Assembly: GCA_964563755.1 (NCBI GenBank)
Contig: CAZLYC010000007.1
Coordinates: 11,133 to 75,132 of the forward strand
DNA length: 64,000 nt
Direction: 5' to 3'
DNA from: JABMQF01 sp964563755
GTDB taxonomy: Archaea; Nanobdellota; Nanobdellia; Woesearchaeales; UBA11576
The notes beneath the pieces are model-generated. The model saw only the letters and a list, made by a program, of their open reading frames with translations, was not told where the DNA came from and searched no databases. How positions within the stretch are numbered: position 1 is the first letter of the stretch; each line of letters begins with the position of its first letter. Positions 26,303 through 34,596 of the stretch are shown piece by piece. The position numbers and the translations under genes were made by a program.

Positions 26303-26584
26303 ATGACAAAGAAACCTGACCTAGAGCAAGTGCTGAACGCAGTCAATCTTGCGAAAAATCTTGATGACGGAGAGAAAATTGAAATAAAGAATGATGACGG
26401 TTGGTTCACTGAGCCAGAACAGACGATAAAAAGAGACGGTGACGAGATACATGTCTACAAAGGATACGACGGAATCTTCAGCACACCAGAATACACGATA
26501 AAAAAAGACGGAGACGGCCTAGAAGTGCATGAAGGATACGCAGGATGGTTCAGCACACCAGTACTGAAAGTAGAGAAAAAATAA
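26303..26584 (+). CDS. Small three-repeat beta protein
   Basis: A 93-aa protein. After ~25 helical residues it is three tandem copies of a ~22-residue unit: WFTEPEQTIKRDGDEIHVYK, IFSTPEYTIKKDGDGLEVHE and WFSTPVLKVEKK, each a Phe-(S/T)-x-P turn followed by paired strands. Family not recognised. The ATG is preceded by GGAGGGG. A GTATAAAA box at ~26242 may drive it and the next gene. Confidence 0.65.
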   Translation: MTKKPDLEQVLNAVNLAKNLDDGEKIEIKNDDGWFTEPEQTIKRDGDEIHVYKGYDGIFSTPEYTIKKDGDGLEVHEGYAGWFSTPVLKVEKK

Positions 26585-26628
26585 TCATTGATTCAAATAA
26601 CAGATAATAAATCCGGGGGAGACGAAAA

Positions 26629-26871
26629 ATGGGACTAGATAGCAGAATACAGACAATGGAATGCAGACATCTAAATGACGTCTACATACTTCTGACTGAA
26701 AAAGAAGGAAAAATATATGGAATCTGCACACTGGCAAGAGAAGCACAGTCTTCAAGCCGCTTTTTACAGACAACAGAAGAAAGACTAAAAGAGCTAGGAT
26801 GCCCTAGCTCACAAAACGGCATCTTTTCAAAAGGATGCCCGTACAACAGCGGGGGTTACACTGAGCTTTAA
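26629..26871 (+). CDS. Small hypothetical protein, 80 aa
   Basis: Starts MGLDSRIQTMECRHLNDVYILLTEK and contains four cysteines, two of them near the C-terminus (ELGCPSS, SKGCPYN), so metal binding is possible. GGGGGAGA precedes the ATG. It follows the three-repeat protein by 44 bp. Confidence 0.6.
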   Translation: MGLDSRIQTMECRHLNDVYILLTEKEGKIYGICTLAREAQSSSRFLQTTEERLKELGCPSSQNGIFSKGCPYNSGGYTEL

Positions 26872-26898
26872 AACAGAAACACATATGAAAACCACAGA

Positions 26899-26906
26899 TA
26901 TAAATA
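26899..26906 (+). promoter_or_regulatory. TATA box of the Nudix gene
   Basis: TATAAATA, 23 nt before the ATG at 26930. An in-frame ATG at 26885 lies upstream of the box, so the box decides for the shorter protein. Confidence 0.6.
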
Positions 26907-26929
26907 CCCGAAATTACATACTTTTTGGC

Positions 26930-27946
26930 ATGGGTGGCATGGACAAAGATCCTTGGACAAGCATAACCTGCTACGATGACCTGTACCAGCAGTGCTCTAG
27001 AGACAGGGCGCTCGACACCATAGTCAGGGCTGTGCACAAATGCGAATTCCTTAAGACAAAAGAGCAGTATTGCAAGTTCTGCACCATAGAAAGACCGGAC
27101 GAAGACCAGCCAGTATCCCCAAAGAGCAGCCTTGTAAACCATATACGAAAAGAAGAGCAACTGCCGTTGTACTGCTATCACGAAAACAAGTGCAGCTTGT
27201 ATCATGAGAAAATCGAAGCAATAAAAAAAGAAGACGAAGAGCTTCTTGAGAAGGCCTGCCGCGAGAGCGAAGTAGAATACATCTCTCCAGGAGAAAAAAC
27301 CACCAATTATGTCCAGGAATTCTGCGAAAACTATTTCCGCATAAGAGGAAGGAACTACCCTGTCAAGGAATTCGATGACAAGGGCGAGAAGAAAAAGATG
27401 CCGTATCTCATAAAGCACGGAATAGAAGTCCCAATCATATGCTCAGCGACACTCATAGTAAAAGAAGACACAAAAGATGAATCCGGCAATATAGTTCCAG
27501 CATACCTCCTCATGCAGGAGGCGAAGAAAGGCTCTGGGACAAAAAGATTCGACGCAGGAAAATTCGACCTTCCCGGCGGAGCGCTTGAATGGGGAGAGAC
27601 ATTCGAAGAATGCGCAATAAGAGAGTTCAAGGAAGAGACTGGCGCAGAACAGCTGACAATAACCGGAGCAGTAGGACTTGCCGAGAGGATAAACAAGAAC
27701 GGAAGGCTCATCTGGAAAGCAGTCTACACAGGCAGCGTCGGCACAGAGACAAGGCAGGCAATACGCGCAGAGGACTCTAAAGGTTTCGCGTTCTTCGAGG
27801 CAGGTTCACTACGACAGATATGCAGGCTCGGCCTCATAAAGACACTAGACATAATGCTCATGGTCAACAGGATAGAGAAAGGAATGATAATTGACAAAGA
27901 GAAGATAGGCACAAAAGAGAGCATAATAAGACTAGGATGGGATTAG
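26930..27946 (+). CDS. Nudix hydrolase with cysteine-rich N-terminal domain
   Basis: A 338-aa protein. The C-terminal half holds a Nudix domain: around residues 216-238 the box fits GX5EX7REUXEEXGU completely, so the metal-binding glutamates are present. The N-terminal ~170 residues are unusual, with cysteines in CKFC, YCYHENKC and others that could bind zinc. The substrate could be a nucleotide or a related pyrophosphate; the N-terminal domain may confer specificity. A structured 3' element begins 9 nt after the stop. Confidence 0.8.
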   Translation: MGGMDKDPWTSITCYDDLYQQCSRDRALDTIVRAVHKCEFLKTKEQYCKFCTIERPDEDQPVSPKSSLVNHIRKEEQLPLYCYHENKCSLYHEKIEAIKKEDEELLEKACRESEVEYISPGEKTTNYVQEFCENYFRIRGRNYPVKEFDDKGEKKKMPYLIKHGIEVPIICSATLIVKEDTKDESGNIVPAYLLMQEAKKGSGTKRFDAGKFDLPGGALEWGETFEECAIREFKEETGAEQLTITGAVGLAERINKNGRLIWKAVYTGSVGTETRQAIRAEDSKGFAFFEAGSLRQICRLGLIKTLDIMLMVNRIEKGMIIDKEKIGTKESIIRLGWD

Positions 27947-27955
27947 AGTTCTAGA

Positions 27956-28052
27956 AGCATTGCCACCTAGCGAGCGTCATATATTGGTTCCATAACTCCT
28001 GCAGTTGGGCGAAAAGAAGCAGATACTTAATCAATGCGAGCGTGGCAATGCT
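27956..28052 (+). ncRNA. Structured 3' UTR element, copy A
   Basis: A 97-nt element starting 9 nt after the Nudix stop. The terminal stem AGCATTGCCAC/GTGGCAATGCT is perfect over 11 bp. Inside are three blocks shared with copies B and C: CTAGCGAGCGTC, TGCAGTTGGGCGAA and TGCGAGCG, separated by ~20-nt variable spacers. It lies between two convergent genes, so a double-sided terminator role is also possible. No known RNA family recognised. Confidence 0.7.
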
Positions 28053-28058
28053 GCTGAC

Positions 28059-28451
28059 TTAAAAGAAATTATAATTCGAGCTTATCGGAGTGCTGCAGTT
28101 GGGGCAGTTCCTTGGGTAGCCTCGCTCATTGTCAAACATGAATGAGTAACCGCACTTCCTGCACTTCTGCTTTGTCTTAGAACCTTCAGAAACAAGTTTA
28201 GTGGATGTAGGTTTAGGAGCAGCCTTAACAGGAGCTGCCTTCACAGGATTTGATTGTACAGCAGTTATCGTAGAAGGTTTCAACGCAGGAGACGGTGCTC
28301 TTACTGGATTGGCCTTGAGCCTTCGCTCCTCGACACACTTCCTGCAGACCATCATGCCGTAGACAGGATCAAGAGTGAACTCATTAGAACCCGCGGGCTT
28401 GCCGCAACGCTTGCACTTTACCTGAACTCCGCCTTGTAACGCTGGTGACAT
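28059..28451 (-). CDS. Double zinc-ribbon protein
   Basis: A 130-aa protein with one zinc-binding module at each end (CKRCG...CRKC, and CRKCGYSF...CPNCS) joined by a ~55-residue Pro/Ala/Lys linker. Such proteins usually bind nucleic acid or act as adaptors; the exact role is unknown. The start at 28451 is fixed by a TTTAAATA box (28475-28482) 23 nt upstream, discarding 18 codons of longer frame. Confidence 0.75.
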   Translation of the reverse strand: MSPALQGGVQVKCKRCGKPAGSNEFTLDPVYGMMVCRKCVEERRLKANPVRAPSPALKPSTITAVQSNPVKAAPVKAAPKPTSTKLVSEGSKTKQKCRKCGYSFMFDNERGYPRNCPNCSTPISSNYNFF

Positions 28452-28538
28452 AAGATGATTCAATGCTAAACTATTATTTAAACCTGATGCTGTTTCAAAC
28501 ACCAAAAGTATTTAAATATTAATAAATATGAAGAAACA

Positions 28539-30590
28539 ATGGCATTCTTGGACAGATTGACCAAAAAAGGACGTGAACGCATAAGCCTTGGCAATTGGCT
28601 AGATAAGACAAAGACAATCTTCCAGCAGGAAATAATATCACTGCAACACCTAAAAGACGTAAGCGAACAGAAATTCGAATTCTTACACAAGATAAACGAA
28701 CTATGGACTGGCAAGTGGGAAGGCGCGGAACAGCTATACTCCAAGATACCAGAACTAATAACAAAAGAAATCAACTATCTTAAAGACCTCCAGGTACAGC
28801 TAAATGATGAAGACAAGCTACTAAAACTGCTCCTGAAAGAAGAGAGCCACATAGGGTTCTCGAAGGATTGGCGCAAGAAAGAACAGGAATCGCTGAAATC
28901 CCTGAAAAAAGAGATTGACAAAGATGAATCCCTGCAAGGTTATGGATTAGAAAAAGAATACAAAAGACTCAACACGATACTATCGACTGCGAAAGACCTT
29001 CAAGCACAAGACAAATTCCTGCTCGAGAACCTCAAAGGACAAAAAGAAATCTTCTCAAAAAAAGGAGACTGGAGATTCTTGTCTGACAAGGACACAAGAA
29101 CAAGCTTCATGAATGCATTGGCATTAGAGAAGAAATATGTTGAAAACATAAAAACAATCCTCGAAACCTCTTCAGAAACTTTAAAAAAACTATTGACCTT
29201 TGAAATGCACAGCAGAACTTCAGAAAAGATACTCTTCAGCGAGGATTTCACAATCATTGCAGAAAGAAACCAGAACTCTCATGAAAATAATGACTTTGTA
29301 CTGAAACTCTGCCCCAAAAGCTCACCAAACATATTCACCACTGTGAACCCTCACACTTCTTTTTTCAGAGTAAATATCAAGACAAACTCTGACACACTTG
29401 AAGTCCTATCGCTGGAACGAGAAGAGCATGATACTGGAGGCACGTATCCTCTTGATACAAGAATAATATCCTCTTTTGAAAACAAAGGAGAAGACTCCGC
29501 GCACCACATAAAATTAAAGGTACGCGACACAAGAAAACTGCTGCACCAGAACCAAGAGTTAAGCGTAACATTGACAGTTGAGACCGACCACAACAAAGCA
29601 GAGAGAACATACTATCTTAAAGACATACAGCAGATAAGGAACTCTATAAATGAACAGAGAAAACCAGAAGACTTATTCTATGATGATCTGATACTAGTAA
29701 GAGCATTCAATGAAAAATATCTAGAAAAAGAAAGGCTCACAAAAAATAAAGTTCTATACGCATCTCCTATGCGTGAAACAATACATTTCTCGCTCAACCA
29801 CTTTGTACTAAGTCACGGCCAAGGCTCATGGGACGACACAGATACGGTCATACTCATACCATTCAACAAGGCTTACGAACTGAACAAGAATAATCTGTAT
29901 GGCGGAGTCGCTTCAGACGTCTTCTTCGTAGGATTCATCAGGGTCCCAGCAGCAGACTCTGTAATACTGACTAAAGAACGCCTTGAGACAAAAGAAGGAT
30001 TCATGAACAGAGTAAATACAGAGATAAAAAAACTAGGCTACCCTGTTACAGCAGGCGGACGCCTGACGGATTATAACGTCGACAAAGACCCGTTGCTCGA
30101 TCCTGTCTGGTACAAGTTCTGCGAGGAACATAAACTCTCAATAGGAAACCATACATTCACAGAATTCGGACCACCCTCAAGCGGAGACGCCCAATGGCTG
30201 ATAGACAATTCAAAAAGAGACAGAAAATTAGATGCTCTCTTAAAGAAAAAATTATTAGAACTCCTTGAAAAACATGAGATTGAAACCAAAAATCTGGGTG
30301 AGGAAGGCATAAGACAGCTCGTAGACAAACTAGACTCAAGATTATTTGCTCTCCACATAAGAAAACTCGCATTAGAACTGTTACAGCCTGAAACATACAC
30401 CAAATACAATAAGTTCATCAATGCATGGCTATCATACTGGAATAACAAAGCCAAAAAAACAAAGCTTGAAACCGGCGGCATGAAAGAAAGGTATGACAAG
30501 GAAGACCTGACAAGACTGCTCAACAAGCTAGTCCTTGAAGAAAAGAGAAAAACACAAGACTTTCGTCCAGAGGAACGGAATCACATTTAA
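28539..30590 (+). CDS. Large hypothetical protein, 683 aa
   Basis: A soluble protein. The first ~240 residues are highly charged helices, probably coiled coil. A beta-rich middle (residues ~230-350) follows, then a distinctive globular region with ASPMRETIHFSLNHFVLSHG, VFFVGFIRVP and a HKLSIGNHTFTEFGP segment around 415-550, then a helical tail. Family not recognised. Leaderless promoter: TTTAAATA at 28511-28518. Divergent from the zinc-ribbon gene. The 554-aa protein at 43187-44851 has a comparable overall plan, but homology is not claimed. Confidence 0.6.
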   Translation: MAFLDRLTKKGRERISLGNWLDKTKTIFQQEIISLQHLKDVSEQKFEFLHKINELWTGKWEGAEQLYSKIPELITKEINYLKDLQVQLNDEDKLLKLLLKEESHIGFSKDWRKKEQESLKSLKKEIDKDESLQGYGLEKEYKRLNTILSTAKDLQAQDKFLLENLKGQKEIFSKKGDWRFLSDKDTRTSFMNALALEKKYVENIKTILETSSETLKKLLTFEMHSRTSEKILFSEDFTIIAERNQNSHENNDFVLKLCPKSSPNIFTTVNPHTSFFRVNIKTNSDTLEVLSLEREEHDTGGTYPLDTRIISSFENKGEDSAHHIKLKVRDTRKLLHQNQELSVTLTVETDHNKAERTYYLKDIQQIRNSINEQRKPEDLFYDDLILVRAFNEKYLEKERLTKNKVLYASPMRETIHFSLNHFVLSHGQGSWDDTDTVILIPFNKAYELNKNNLYGGVASDVFFVGFIRVPAADSVILTKERLETKEGFMNRVNTEIKKLGYPVTAGGRLTDYNVDKDPLLDPVWYKFCEEHKLSIGNHTFTEFGPPSSGDAQWLIDNSKRDRKLDALLKKKLLELLEKHEIETKNLGEEGIRQLVDKLDSRLFALHIRKLALELLQPETYTKYNKFINAWLSYWNNKAKKTKLETGGMKERYDKEDLTRLLNKLVLEEKRKTQDFRPEERNHI

Positions 30591-30659
30591 AATAATTTAT
30601 GCAAATAACGCATTCTAGAGAACAGGATGAACCCTGAGGGCAGTTTCGTTTATTGAACT

Positions 30660-31208
30660 TTACGTCAATTCCCTTTTTAGCATCTTATGTGCTCTATTTA
30701 TCTCTTTAAATTTTTCTGCGTCACCTGTTTCTGTATCCGGGTGATGTTTTTTCGCAAGATTCTTGTAAGCCTTGTCGATTACATTCAAGTCATTGACATC
30801 ATGATCAAGACCGAGAGCAACTCTTGCTTCTTTACGTTTTTTCGCTATATCAATATCCTCAGAGAATTCCTTTAGAAAATCATCAATAGTCATCCTTCCT
30901 TCAATCAACGCAGTTATGTTAAAATCAACCACTTTAAAGACAACATAGAGATTCTCAACGTATTTATTTCTAGAGTTGTGGCTATAATGCAGATGCCATC
31001 CATCAAAAAACCAGGAAACAGAAGCAGGCGCTTTCTTTATTCCATTCGGTTCAAGCTCAATATCAACATCATCAACCGTAAGACCAAGCCTGCTTATGCT
31101 TGTGATTATCTTATTCTTGAACTGCATCGCCCGTCTATTGAACGAATCAGTAATAGACACTGCTTCGAATTCATACCCTTTAACTGTTATTTTAGCAATA
31201 GTTCTCAC
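30660..31208 (-). CDS. J-domain (DnaJ-like) protein
   Basis: A 182-aa protein. The C-terminal ~65 residues form a J domain with the obligatory HPD in KKHHPDTETG, so it should stimulate an Hsp70/DnaK ATPase. The N-terminal ~110 residues (SFNRRAMQFKNKII, PASVSWFFDGWHLHYS) resemble a conserved domain of archaeal J-domain proteins. The open frame continues upstream into tRNA-Ser, so it must start later. I favour the GTG at 31208, which begins a normal first strand; an ATG at 31256 is the alternative. Confidence 0.75.
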   Translation of the reverse strand: MRTIAKITVKGYEFEAVSITDSFNRRAMQFKNKIITSISRLGLTVDDVDIELEPNGIKKAPASVSWFFDGWHLHYSHNSRNKYVENLYVVFKVVDFNITALIEGRMTIDDFLKEFSEDIDIAKKRKEARVALGLDHDVNDLNVIDKAYKNLAKKHHPDTETGDAEKFKEINRAHKMLKRELT

Positions 31209-31227
31209 ACACCAAAAAAGAATAAAC

Positions 31228-31262
31228 GCCGCCGTCCAGCAAATGGTTACGCCCATTTGATA
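31228..31262 (+). pseudogene. Fragment matching the 5' end and intron of tRNA-Ser(CGA)
   Basis: GCCGCCGTC (31228-31236) equals the first nine bases of tRNA-Ser(CGA). After three bases (CAG), 31240-31262 matches the first 23 bases of that tRNA's intron (11563 to 11541) with one difference. The D-arm and 5' anticodon half are missing. It lies opposite to, and 57 bp from, the 3' end of tRNA-Ser(TGA). It reads as a deletion remnant of a tRNA gene copy. Confidence 0.5.
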
Positions 31263-31318
31263 GTCAACATCCGGTGCGATTTCACTAGCGTTCAATCGCA
31301 CGTCATAAAAGATTACGA

Positions 31319-31430
31319 CGCCGCCGCCCAGATTTGAACTGGAATATCCTTTCGGAAACAGGTTGTCTAGGTACCGTTTACACGGCGGTCGATTCAAGAC
31401 CTGCGCAGTACCAGGTTGTGCCACGGCGGC
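31319..31430 (-). tRNA. tRNA-Ser(TGA) with 28-nt intron
   Basis: Class II tRNA: acceptor GCCGCCG/CGGCGGC, D-arm GCAC...CTGC, anticodon stem CAGGT/ACCTG, 15-nt variable arm, T-arm TCCAG-TTCAAAT-CTGGG, discriminator G, no CCA. The loop CTTGAA is interrupted at the canonical 37/38 site by 28 nt (31365-31392). The spliced product is 84 nt with anticodon TGA. It shares its acceptor stem with tRNA-Ser(CGA). Confidence 0.9.
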
Positions 31431-31634
31431 AAAAGATGATTCTGAGTTTATGACAATGATTTAAAAAAGTATTGATTAGTGTGACCCCTCACAAAAGATG
31501 CTTCGAGGATGTAAATCCTGAAAGAAGATAGCTAAATTTTGGTGTCTATATAGTGACAGATGAAAAATCGAATGTTTTTCTGATATCAAAATTTATTGTT
31601 CTATTAACCTGAATAGACCAGAACATTCCCCTAA

Positions 31635-31805
31635 TTATTTCTTCTTTGGAGGTAAAATGATAGGTATTCCATTCTCTACAGGGTATTTTATCCTGCATTG
31701 GCTGCATTCAACATGTTTATTGTCTGAAGAAGGTATAATCTTACCCTTGCACACCGGGCAAGTCAATAAATCAAGCAATTCTTTAGATAAAGCCTCTGTA
31801 GTCAT
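31635..31805 (-). CDS. Trm112-like zinc-ribbon protein
   Basis: A 56-aa protein starting MTTEALSKELLDLLTCPVCKGK, with the second cysteine pair in VECSQCRIKYPVENGIPIIL. This is the Trm112/UPF0434 signature: LLxxLxCPxC followed by YPxxxGIPxLL. Trm112 activates several methyltransferases acting on tRNA, rRNA and release factor in archaea and eukaryotes. GAGGT sits ~8 nt before the ATG and a TTTATAAA box lies further upstream. Confidence 0.85.
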   Translation of the reverse strand: MTTEALSKELLDLLTCPVCKGKIIPSSDNKHVECSQCRIKYPVENGIPIILPPKKK

Positions 31806-32029
31806 TATTTAACCTCATTTCTTGAAACGGAAAAGATTTATAAAGCTTTCTTAAAACCGGAAGATTTATATATGGACTACGCTCACAAATATTTAAATCT
31901 ATTGTAGTAACTAGAATAATACTATAGTGATGATTTAAATCTTTTTCGCAAAAGTTGGGGTGGGAATGAAATGATTTCCTATTAGCCTTGAGGCTTAGGA
32001 ATTCAAGATTCATAATTACAGGTGGAACC

Positions 32030-32965
32030 ATGACTCAGGAATATATCAAGAAATGCCCGGAATGCGGTGGAATAAACCTCTTTGTCAATAAGGACAAGGG
32101 CGAAGTCATCTGCAAGGATTGCGGACTTGTCGTCGAAGAGAAGATGGTAGATTTCACGCAGGAATGGAGAGACTTCGATAGCGAGGAGTCTGAGAGCAAG
32201 AGACGTACAGGAGCTCCTATGACATACACGCAGTATGACCAGGGACTCGGAACAGAAGTCGGCCAGAAAGCAGACCTATACAAGCTCGGTTCAAAAGACA
32301 AGAACAAGTTCTTCAGGCTAAGAAAATGGCAATACAGGATATCAACTGCCATAGAAAGGAACCTGAAACTAGCGCTCGCTGAACTCAAGAGAGTCAGTTC
32401 ATACTTAAAACTGCCAAAATCCGTCGAGGAAGAGGCAGCAAGGATCTATACTCTCGCAGTACAGAGAGGCCTCGTAAGAGGAAGAAGCATGGAATCTGTC
32501 GTTGCAGGAAGCCTATACGCAGCCTGCAGAAGGCATGAAGTCCCAAGAACACTTGATGAATTGTCAGAAGCTTCCAACATAGAGAAGAAGGAAGTCGGAA
32601 GGACATACAGGTTCGTCACAAGAGAGCTTGGAATAACAATACTGCCATCAAACCCTGCAGACTACATCGCAAGATTCTCATCTTCGCTAAGACTCAGCGC
32701 AGAGACACAGTCAAAAGCTGTCGAGATACTGGAAAAAGCCCAGGGCGCAGAACTCACTTCAGGAAGAGGACCTACAGGAATAGCCGCAGCTGCACTCTAC
32801 GTATCAGCACTGATACACGGAGAGAAAAGGACACAGAGAGAAGTCGCAGATGTAGCTGGTGTCACTGAAGTCACAATCCGAAACAGGTACAAGGAACTTC
32901 TTGAGAAGCTTGACCTCGAGAAAGAGATTAAGAAGACCAAGAAGAAGAAAGGCAAGAAGGAGTAA
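32030..32965 (+). CDS. tfb: Transcription initiation factor IIB (TFB)
   Basis: A 311-aa protein: N-terminal zinc ribbon (CPECGG...CKDCG), B-finger/linker region, and two cyclin-fold repeats from about residue 115 to 300, with the TFB hallmarks LKLPKSVEEEAARIY and TLDELSEASNIEKKEVGRTYR. A recognition-helix region precedes a lysine-rich tail. It recruits RNA polymerase to TBP-bound TATA boxes, consistent with the TATA-type promoters here. GGTGG lies 4 nt before the ATG at 32030, so the 14 codons upstream are not used. Confidence 0.97.
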   Translation: MTQEYIKKCPECGGINLFVNKDKGEVICKDCGLVVEEKMVDFTQEWRDFDSEESESKRRTGAPMTYTQYDQGLGTEVGQKADLYKLGSKDKNKFFRLRKWQYRISTAIERNLKLALAELKRVSSYLKLPKSVEEEAARIYTLAVQRGLVRGRSMESVVAGSLYAACRRHEVPRTLDELSEASNIEKKEVGRTYRFVTRELGITILPSNPADYIARFSSSLRLSAETQSKAVEILEKAQGAELTSGRGPTGIAAAALYVSALIHGEKRTQREVADVAGVTEVTIRNRYKELLEKLDLEKEIKKTKKKKGKKE

Positions 32966-32981
32966 TTCCCTAAATATTTTT

Positions 32982-33278
32982 TTATTTTAGTCTTATACCA
33001 TATTTCTTCATATCGATTTTGTTTCTACTTAATTTCACACCCTCTTTTTCAAGAAGAGATACCTTCTTTTTCACACCGCCCGCAAAGCCGCCAATCCTTC
33101 CATCGCTATTGACAACACGATGACAAGGAACAACTGGAGCGTATGGATTTCTGTTCAATGCATTGCCCACAGCACGATAAGCTTTCGTCTTAAGCGCTTT
33201 TGCTATCTCCTTGTATGTTGATACTTTGCCTTTCGGTATTCTCTTGCAGACTTTCCAAACTCTTTCATCAAAACTCAT
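32982..33278 (-). CDS. ogt: Methylated-DNA alkyltransferase, short form
   Basis: A 98-aa protein consisting only of the DNA-binding/active-site domain of O6-alkylguanine-DNA alkyltransferases. The PCHRV motif keeps the alkyl-accepting cysteine, and the arginine-finger region (YRAVGNALNRNPYAPVVPCHR) is intact. The N-terminal RNase H-like domain of full-length MGMT is absent. Because the Cys is present it is not an ATL protein. It overlaps the upstream fusion gene by ATGA and is its operon partner. Confidence 0.85.
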   Translation of the reverse strand: MSFDERVWKVCKRIPKGKVSTYKEIAKALKTKAYRAVGNALNRNPYAPVVPCHRVVNSDGRIGGFAGGVKKKVSLLEKEGVKLSRNKIDMKKYGIRLK

Positions 33279-34447
33279 TTCAGAAGCTCTATTAGAGTAT
33301 CAAAATTCTCCCTTGTCCTGTGGTCAGAATATTTCTTTGCTGCTTTAAGCCATTCAGACTTATCCAGCTTTATATCATGCAGTTCAAGCAAAGGAGCAGT
33401 TTTCATAGAAACGACAAACTGGACAAACTGAGTGACATTCTTCACATGCCCGCGCTGCTTGCAGCGTTCAAAATCAAGAAGTACAACTTTGTTATTTTTT
33501 GTTACCAGCACATGTTTATACGGATGATTCATCTCCATCTTATTTACTTTAAGATGGTCCAGTATGAACATCTGCTCAAAAACGTCTTTAAGCACAGCAA
33601 AGACATCTTTACGAGTAGTTGTTTTGAGACCAAAGTAATCCCTTATGAAAATGCCATCAACGAACTGATAGACAAAGAAATCATTGCCAAAGAAAAGAAG
33701 CTTAGGCCCTATGTTGTGCCTGTTAAGCAAAGAAAGCTGCTTTACCTCGTTATTGATTGTGTCTTTTGCTGCTATATCCTTGCGCTGTATCTTAATCGTC
33801 ACTTTATTCCCTTTCCACTTCCCGGTAAATATCATCCCACGGTGGCCTTTAGTCAAGGTGATGATATCCAAAACTCCTTTTTTCTCAAGCGCTTTCCTGA
33901 TAACTGTCTTCTTGATGAGATAAACATACAGCTGCTCAAAAGCGATTTCCTGTCTGCTGAGCTCCTCAAACTCAAGAAGATGCTCTGCAATCATAGACTC
34001 TACTTTCTCTTTTCCGGTAAGAGTAGAAAAAAGCAGCAGAACCTGACCATCCTCTGCGAGAAAATCATTCACTCTTGACAGGAAACGCTCGACTACCTCA
34101 TAGCCTTTCTTTCCGCCAGCTACAGCTAGCGCGGTTTCAGAATCTTCTCCTTCCTGTTCTGGAAGATAAGGCGGATTGAAAATTATCGTATCGAACTTCT
34201 TTTTCAGTACTTTTGAGAATAAGTCGGAAACGATGAAGCTGCACTTCTTGCAGGCCGCGAACTTCCTGCAATGCATAACTGCAGCAGGGTCGATATCAAC
34301 TCCAAGCACAGACTTGACGCGCTTTGAAGCGCATGCCGCTTTTGCCTGTATGCCCGAACCAGTGCCTATATCCAGAACATCGCCTCGTGCTAACTTCTCG
34401 ACCTCTTTCCTTACAAGAAATGAATCCTCTGCAGGCTCGTAGACCAT
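33275..34447 (-). CDS. HemK/PrmC-type methyltransferase fused to a protein-kinase-like domain
   Basis: A 390-aa protein. Residues 1-180 form a class I methyltransferase (LDIGTGSG, then NPPYLP at 91-96, the Gln/Asn-N-methyltransferase signature), resembling archaeal Mtq2/HemK that methylates release factor. Residues ~190-330 are a small kinase-like domain: Lys219 in VTIKIQ, Glu234 on the next helix, a NHPYKHVLV catalytic-loop equivalent and LDFERC in place of DFG, similar to archaeal predicted Ser/Thr kinases (COG2112-like). A TTTTATAA box 23 nt upstream fixes the ATG at 34447; the 32 upstream codons belong to structured element B and its flank. Confidence 0.75.
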   Translation of the reverse strand: MVYEPAEDSFLVRKEVEKLARGDVLDIGTGSGIQAKAACASKRVKSVLGVDIDPAAVMHCRKFAACKKCSFIVSDLFSKVLKKKFDTIIFNPPYLPEQEGEDSETALAVAGGKKGYEVVERFLSRVNDFLAEDGQVLLLFSTLTGKEKVESMIAEHLLEFEELSRQEIAFEQLYVYLIKKTVIRKALEKKGVLDIITLTKGHRGMIFTGKWKGNKVTIKIQRKDIAAKDTINNEVKQLSLLNRHNIGPKLLFFGNDFFVYQFVDGIFIRDYFGLKTTTRKDVFAVLKDVFEQMFILDHLKVNKMEMNHPYKHVLVTKNNKVVLLDFERCKQRGHVKNVTQFVQFVVSMKTAPLLELHDIKLDKSEWLKAAKKYSDHRTRENFDTLIELLK

Positions 34448-34470
34448 GAACAGGGGAATACAATGAGAGT

Positions 34471-34478
34471 TTATAAAA
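34471..34478 (-). promoter_or_regulatory. TATA box of the methyltransferase-kinase gene
   Basis: TTTTATAA on the minus strand, 23 nt before the ATG at 34447. It sits just past structured element B, so transcription restarts here after the purF operon. Confidence 0.65.
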
Positions 34479-34488
34479 TTAGTCATAT

Positions 34489-34581
34489 GAACGCCACGCT
34501 CGCACTGAGAGAATACTAGATGTTGTTCGCCCAACTGCATCATGCTTGTATGTTTAATTTGACGCTCGCTAGGTGGCGTTC
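34489..34581 (-). ncRNA. Structured 3' UTR element, copy B
   Basis: A 93-nt element beginning 15 nt after the purF stop. The terminal stem GAACGCCAC/GTGGCGTTC is perfect over 9 bp. In sense order it has CTAGCGAGCGTC, TGCAGTTGGGCGAAC and TGCGAGC. It lies between the end of the pyr-pur operon and the promoter of the next gene, which suggests termination or 3'-end stability as its role (inference). Confidence 0.7.
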
Positions 34582-34596
34582 TTTACAGTGCTATTA

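Noticed and set aside
31209..31424. Upstream extension of the J-domain frame
   Set aside because: It runs through the tRNA-Ser(TGA) gene, so these codons cannot be the normal N-terminus.
31783..32031. 82-codon minus-strand frame between the Trm112-like gene and tfb
   Set aside because: It covers the promoters of both genes and overlaps the Trm112-like start; no supporting signals.
34448..34543. Upstream extension of the methyltransferase-kinase frame
   Set aside because: It lies upstream of the TATA box and within structured element B and its flank.
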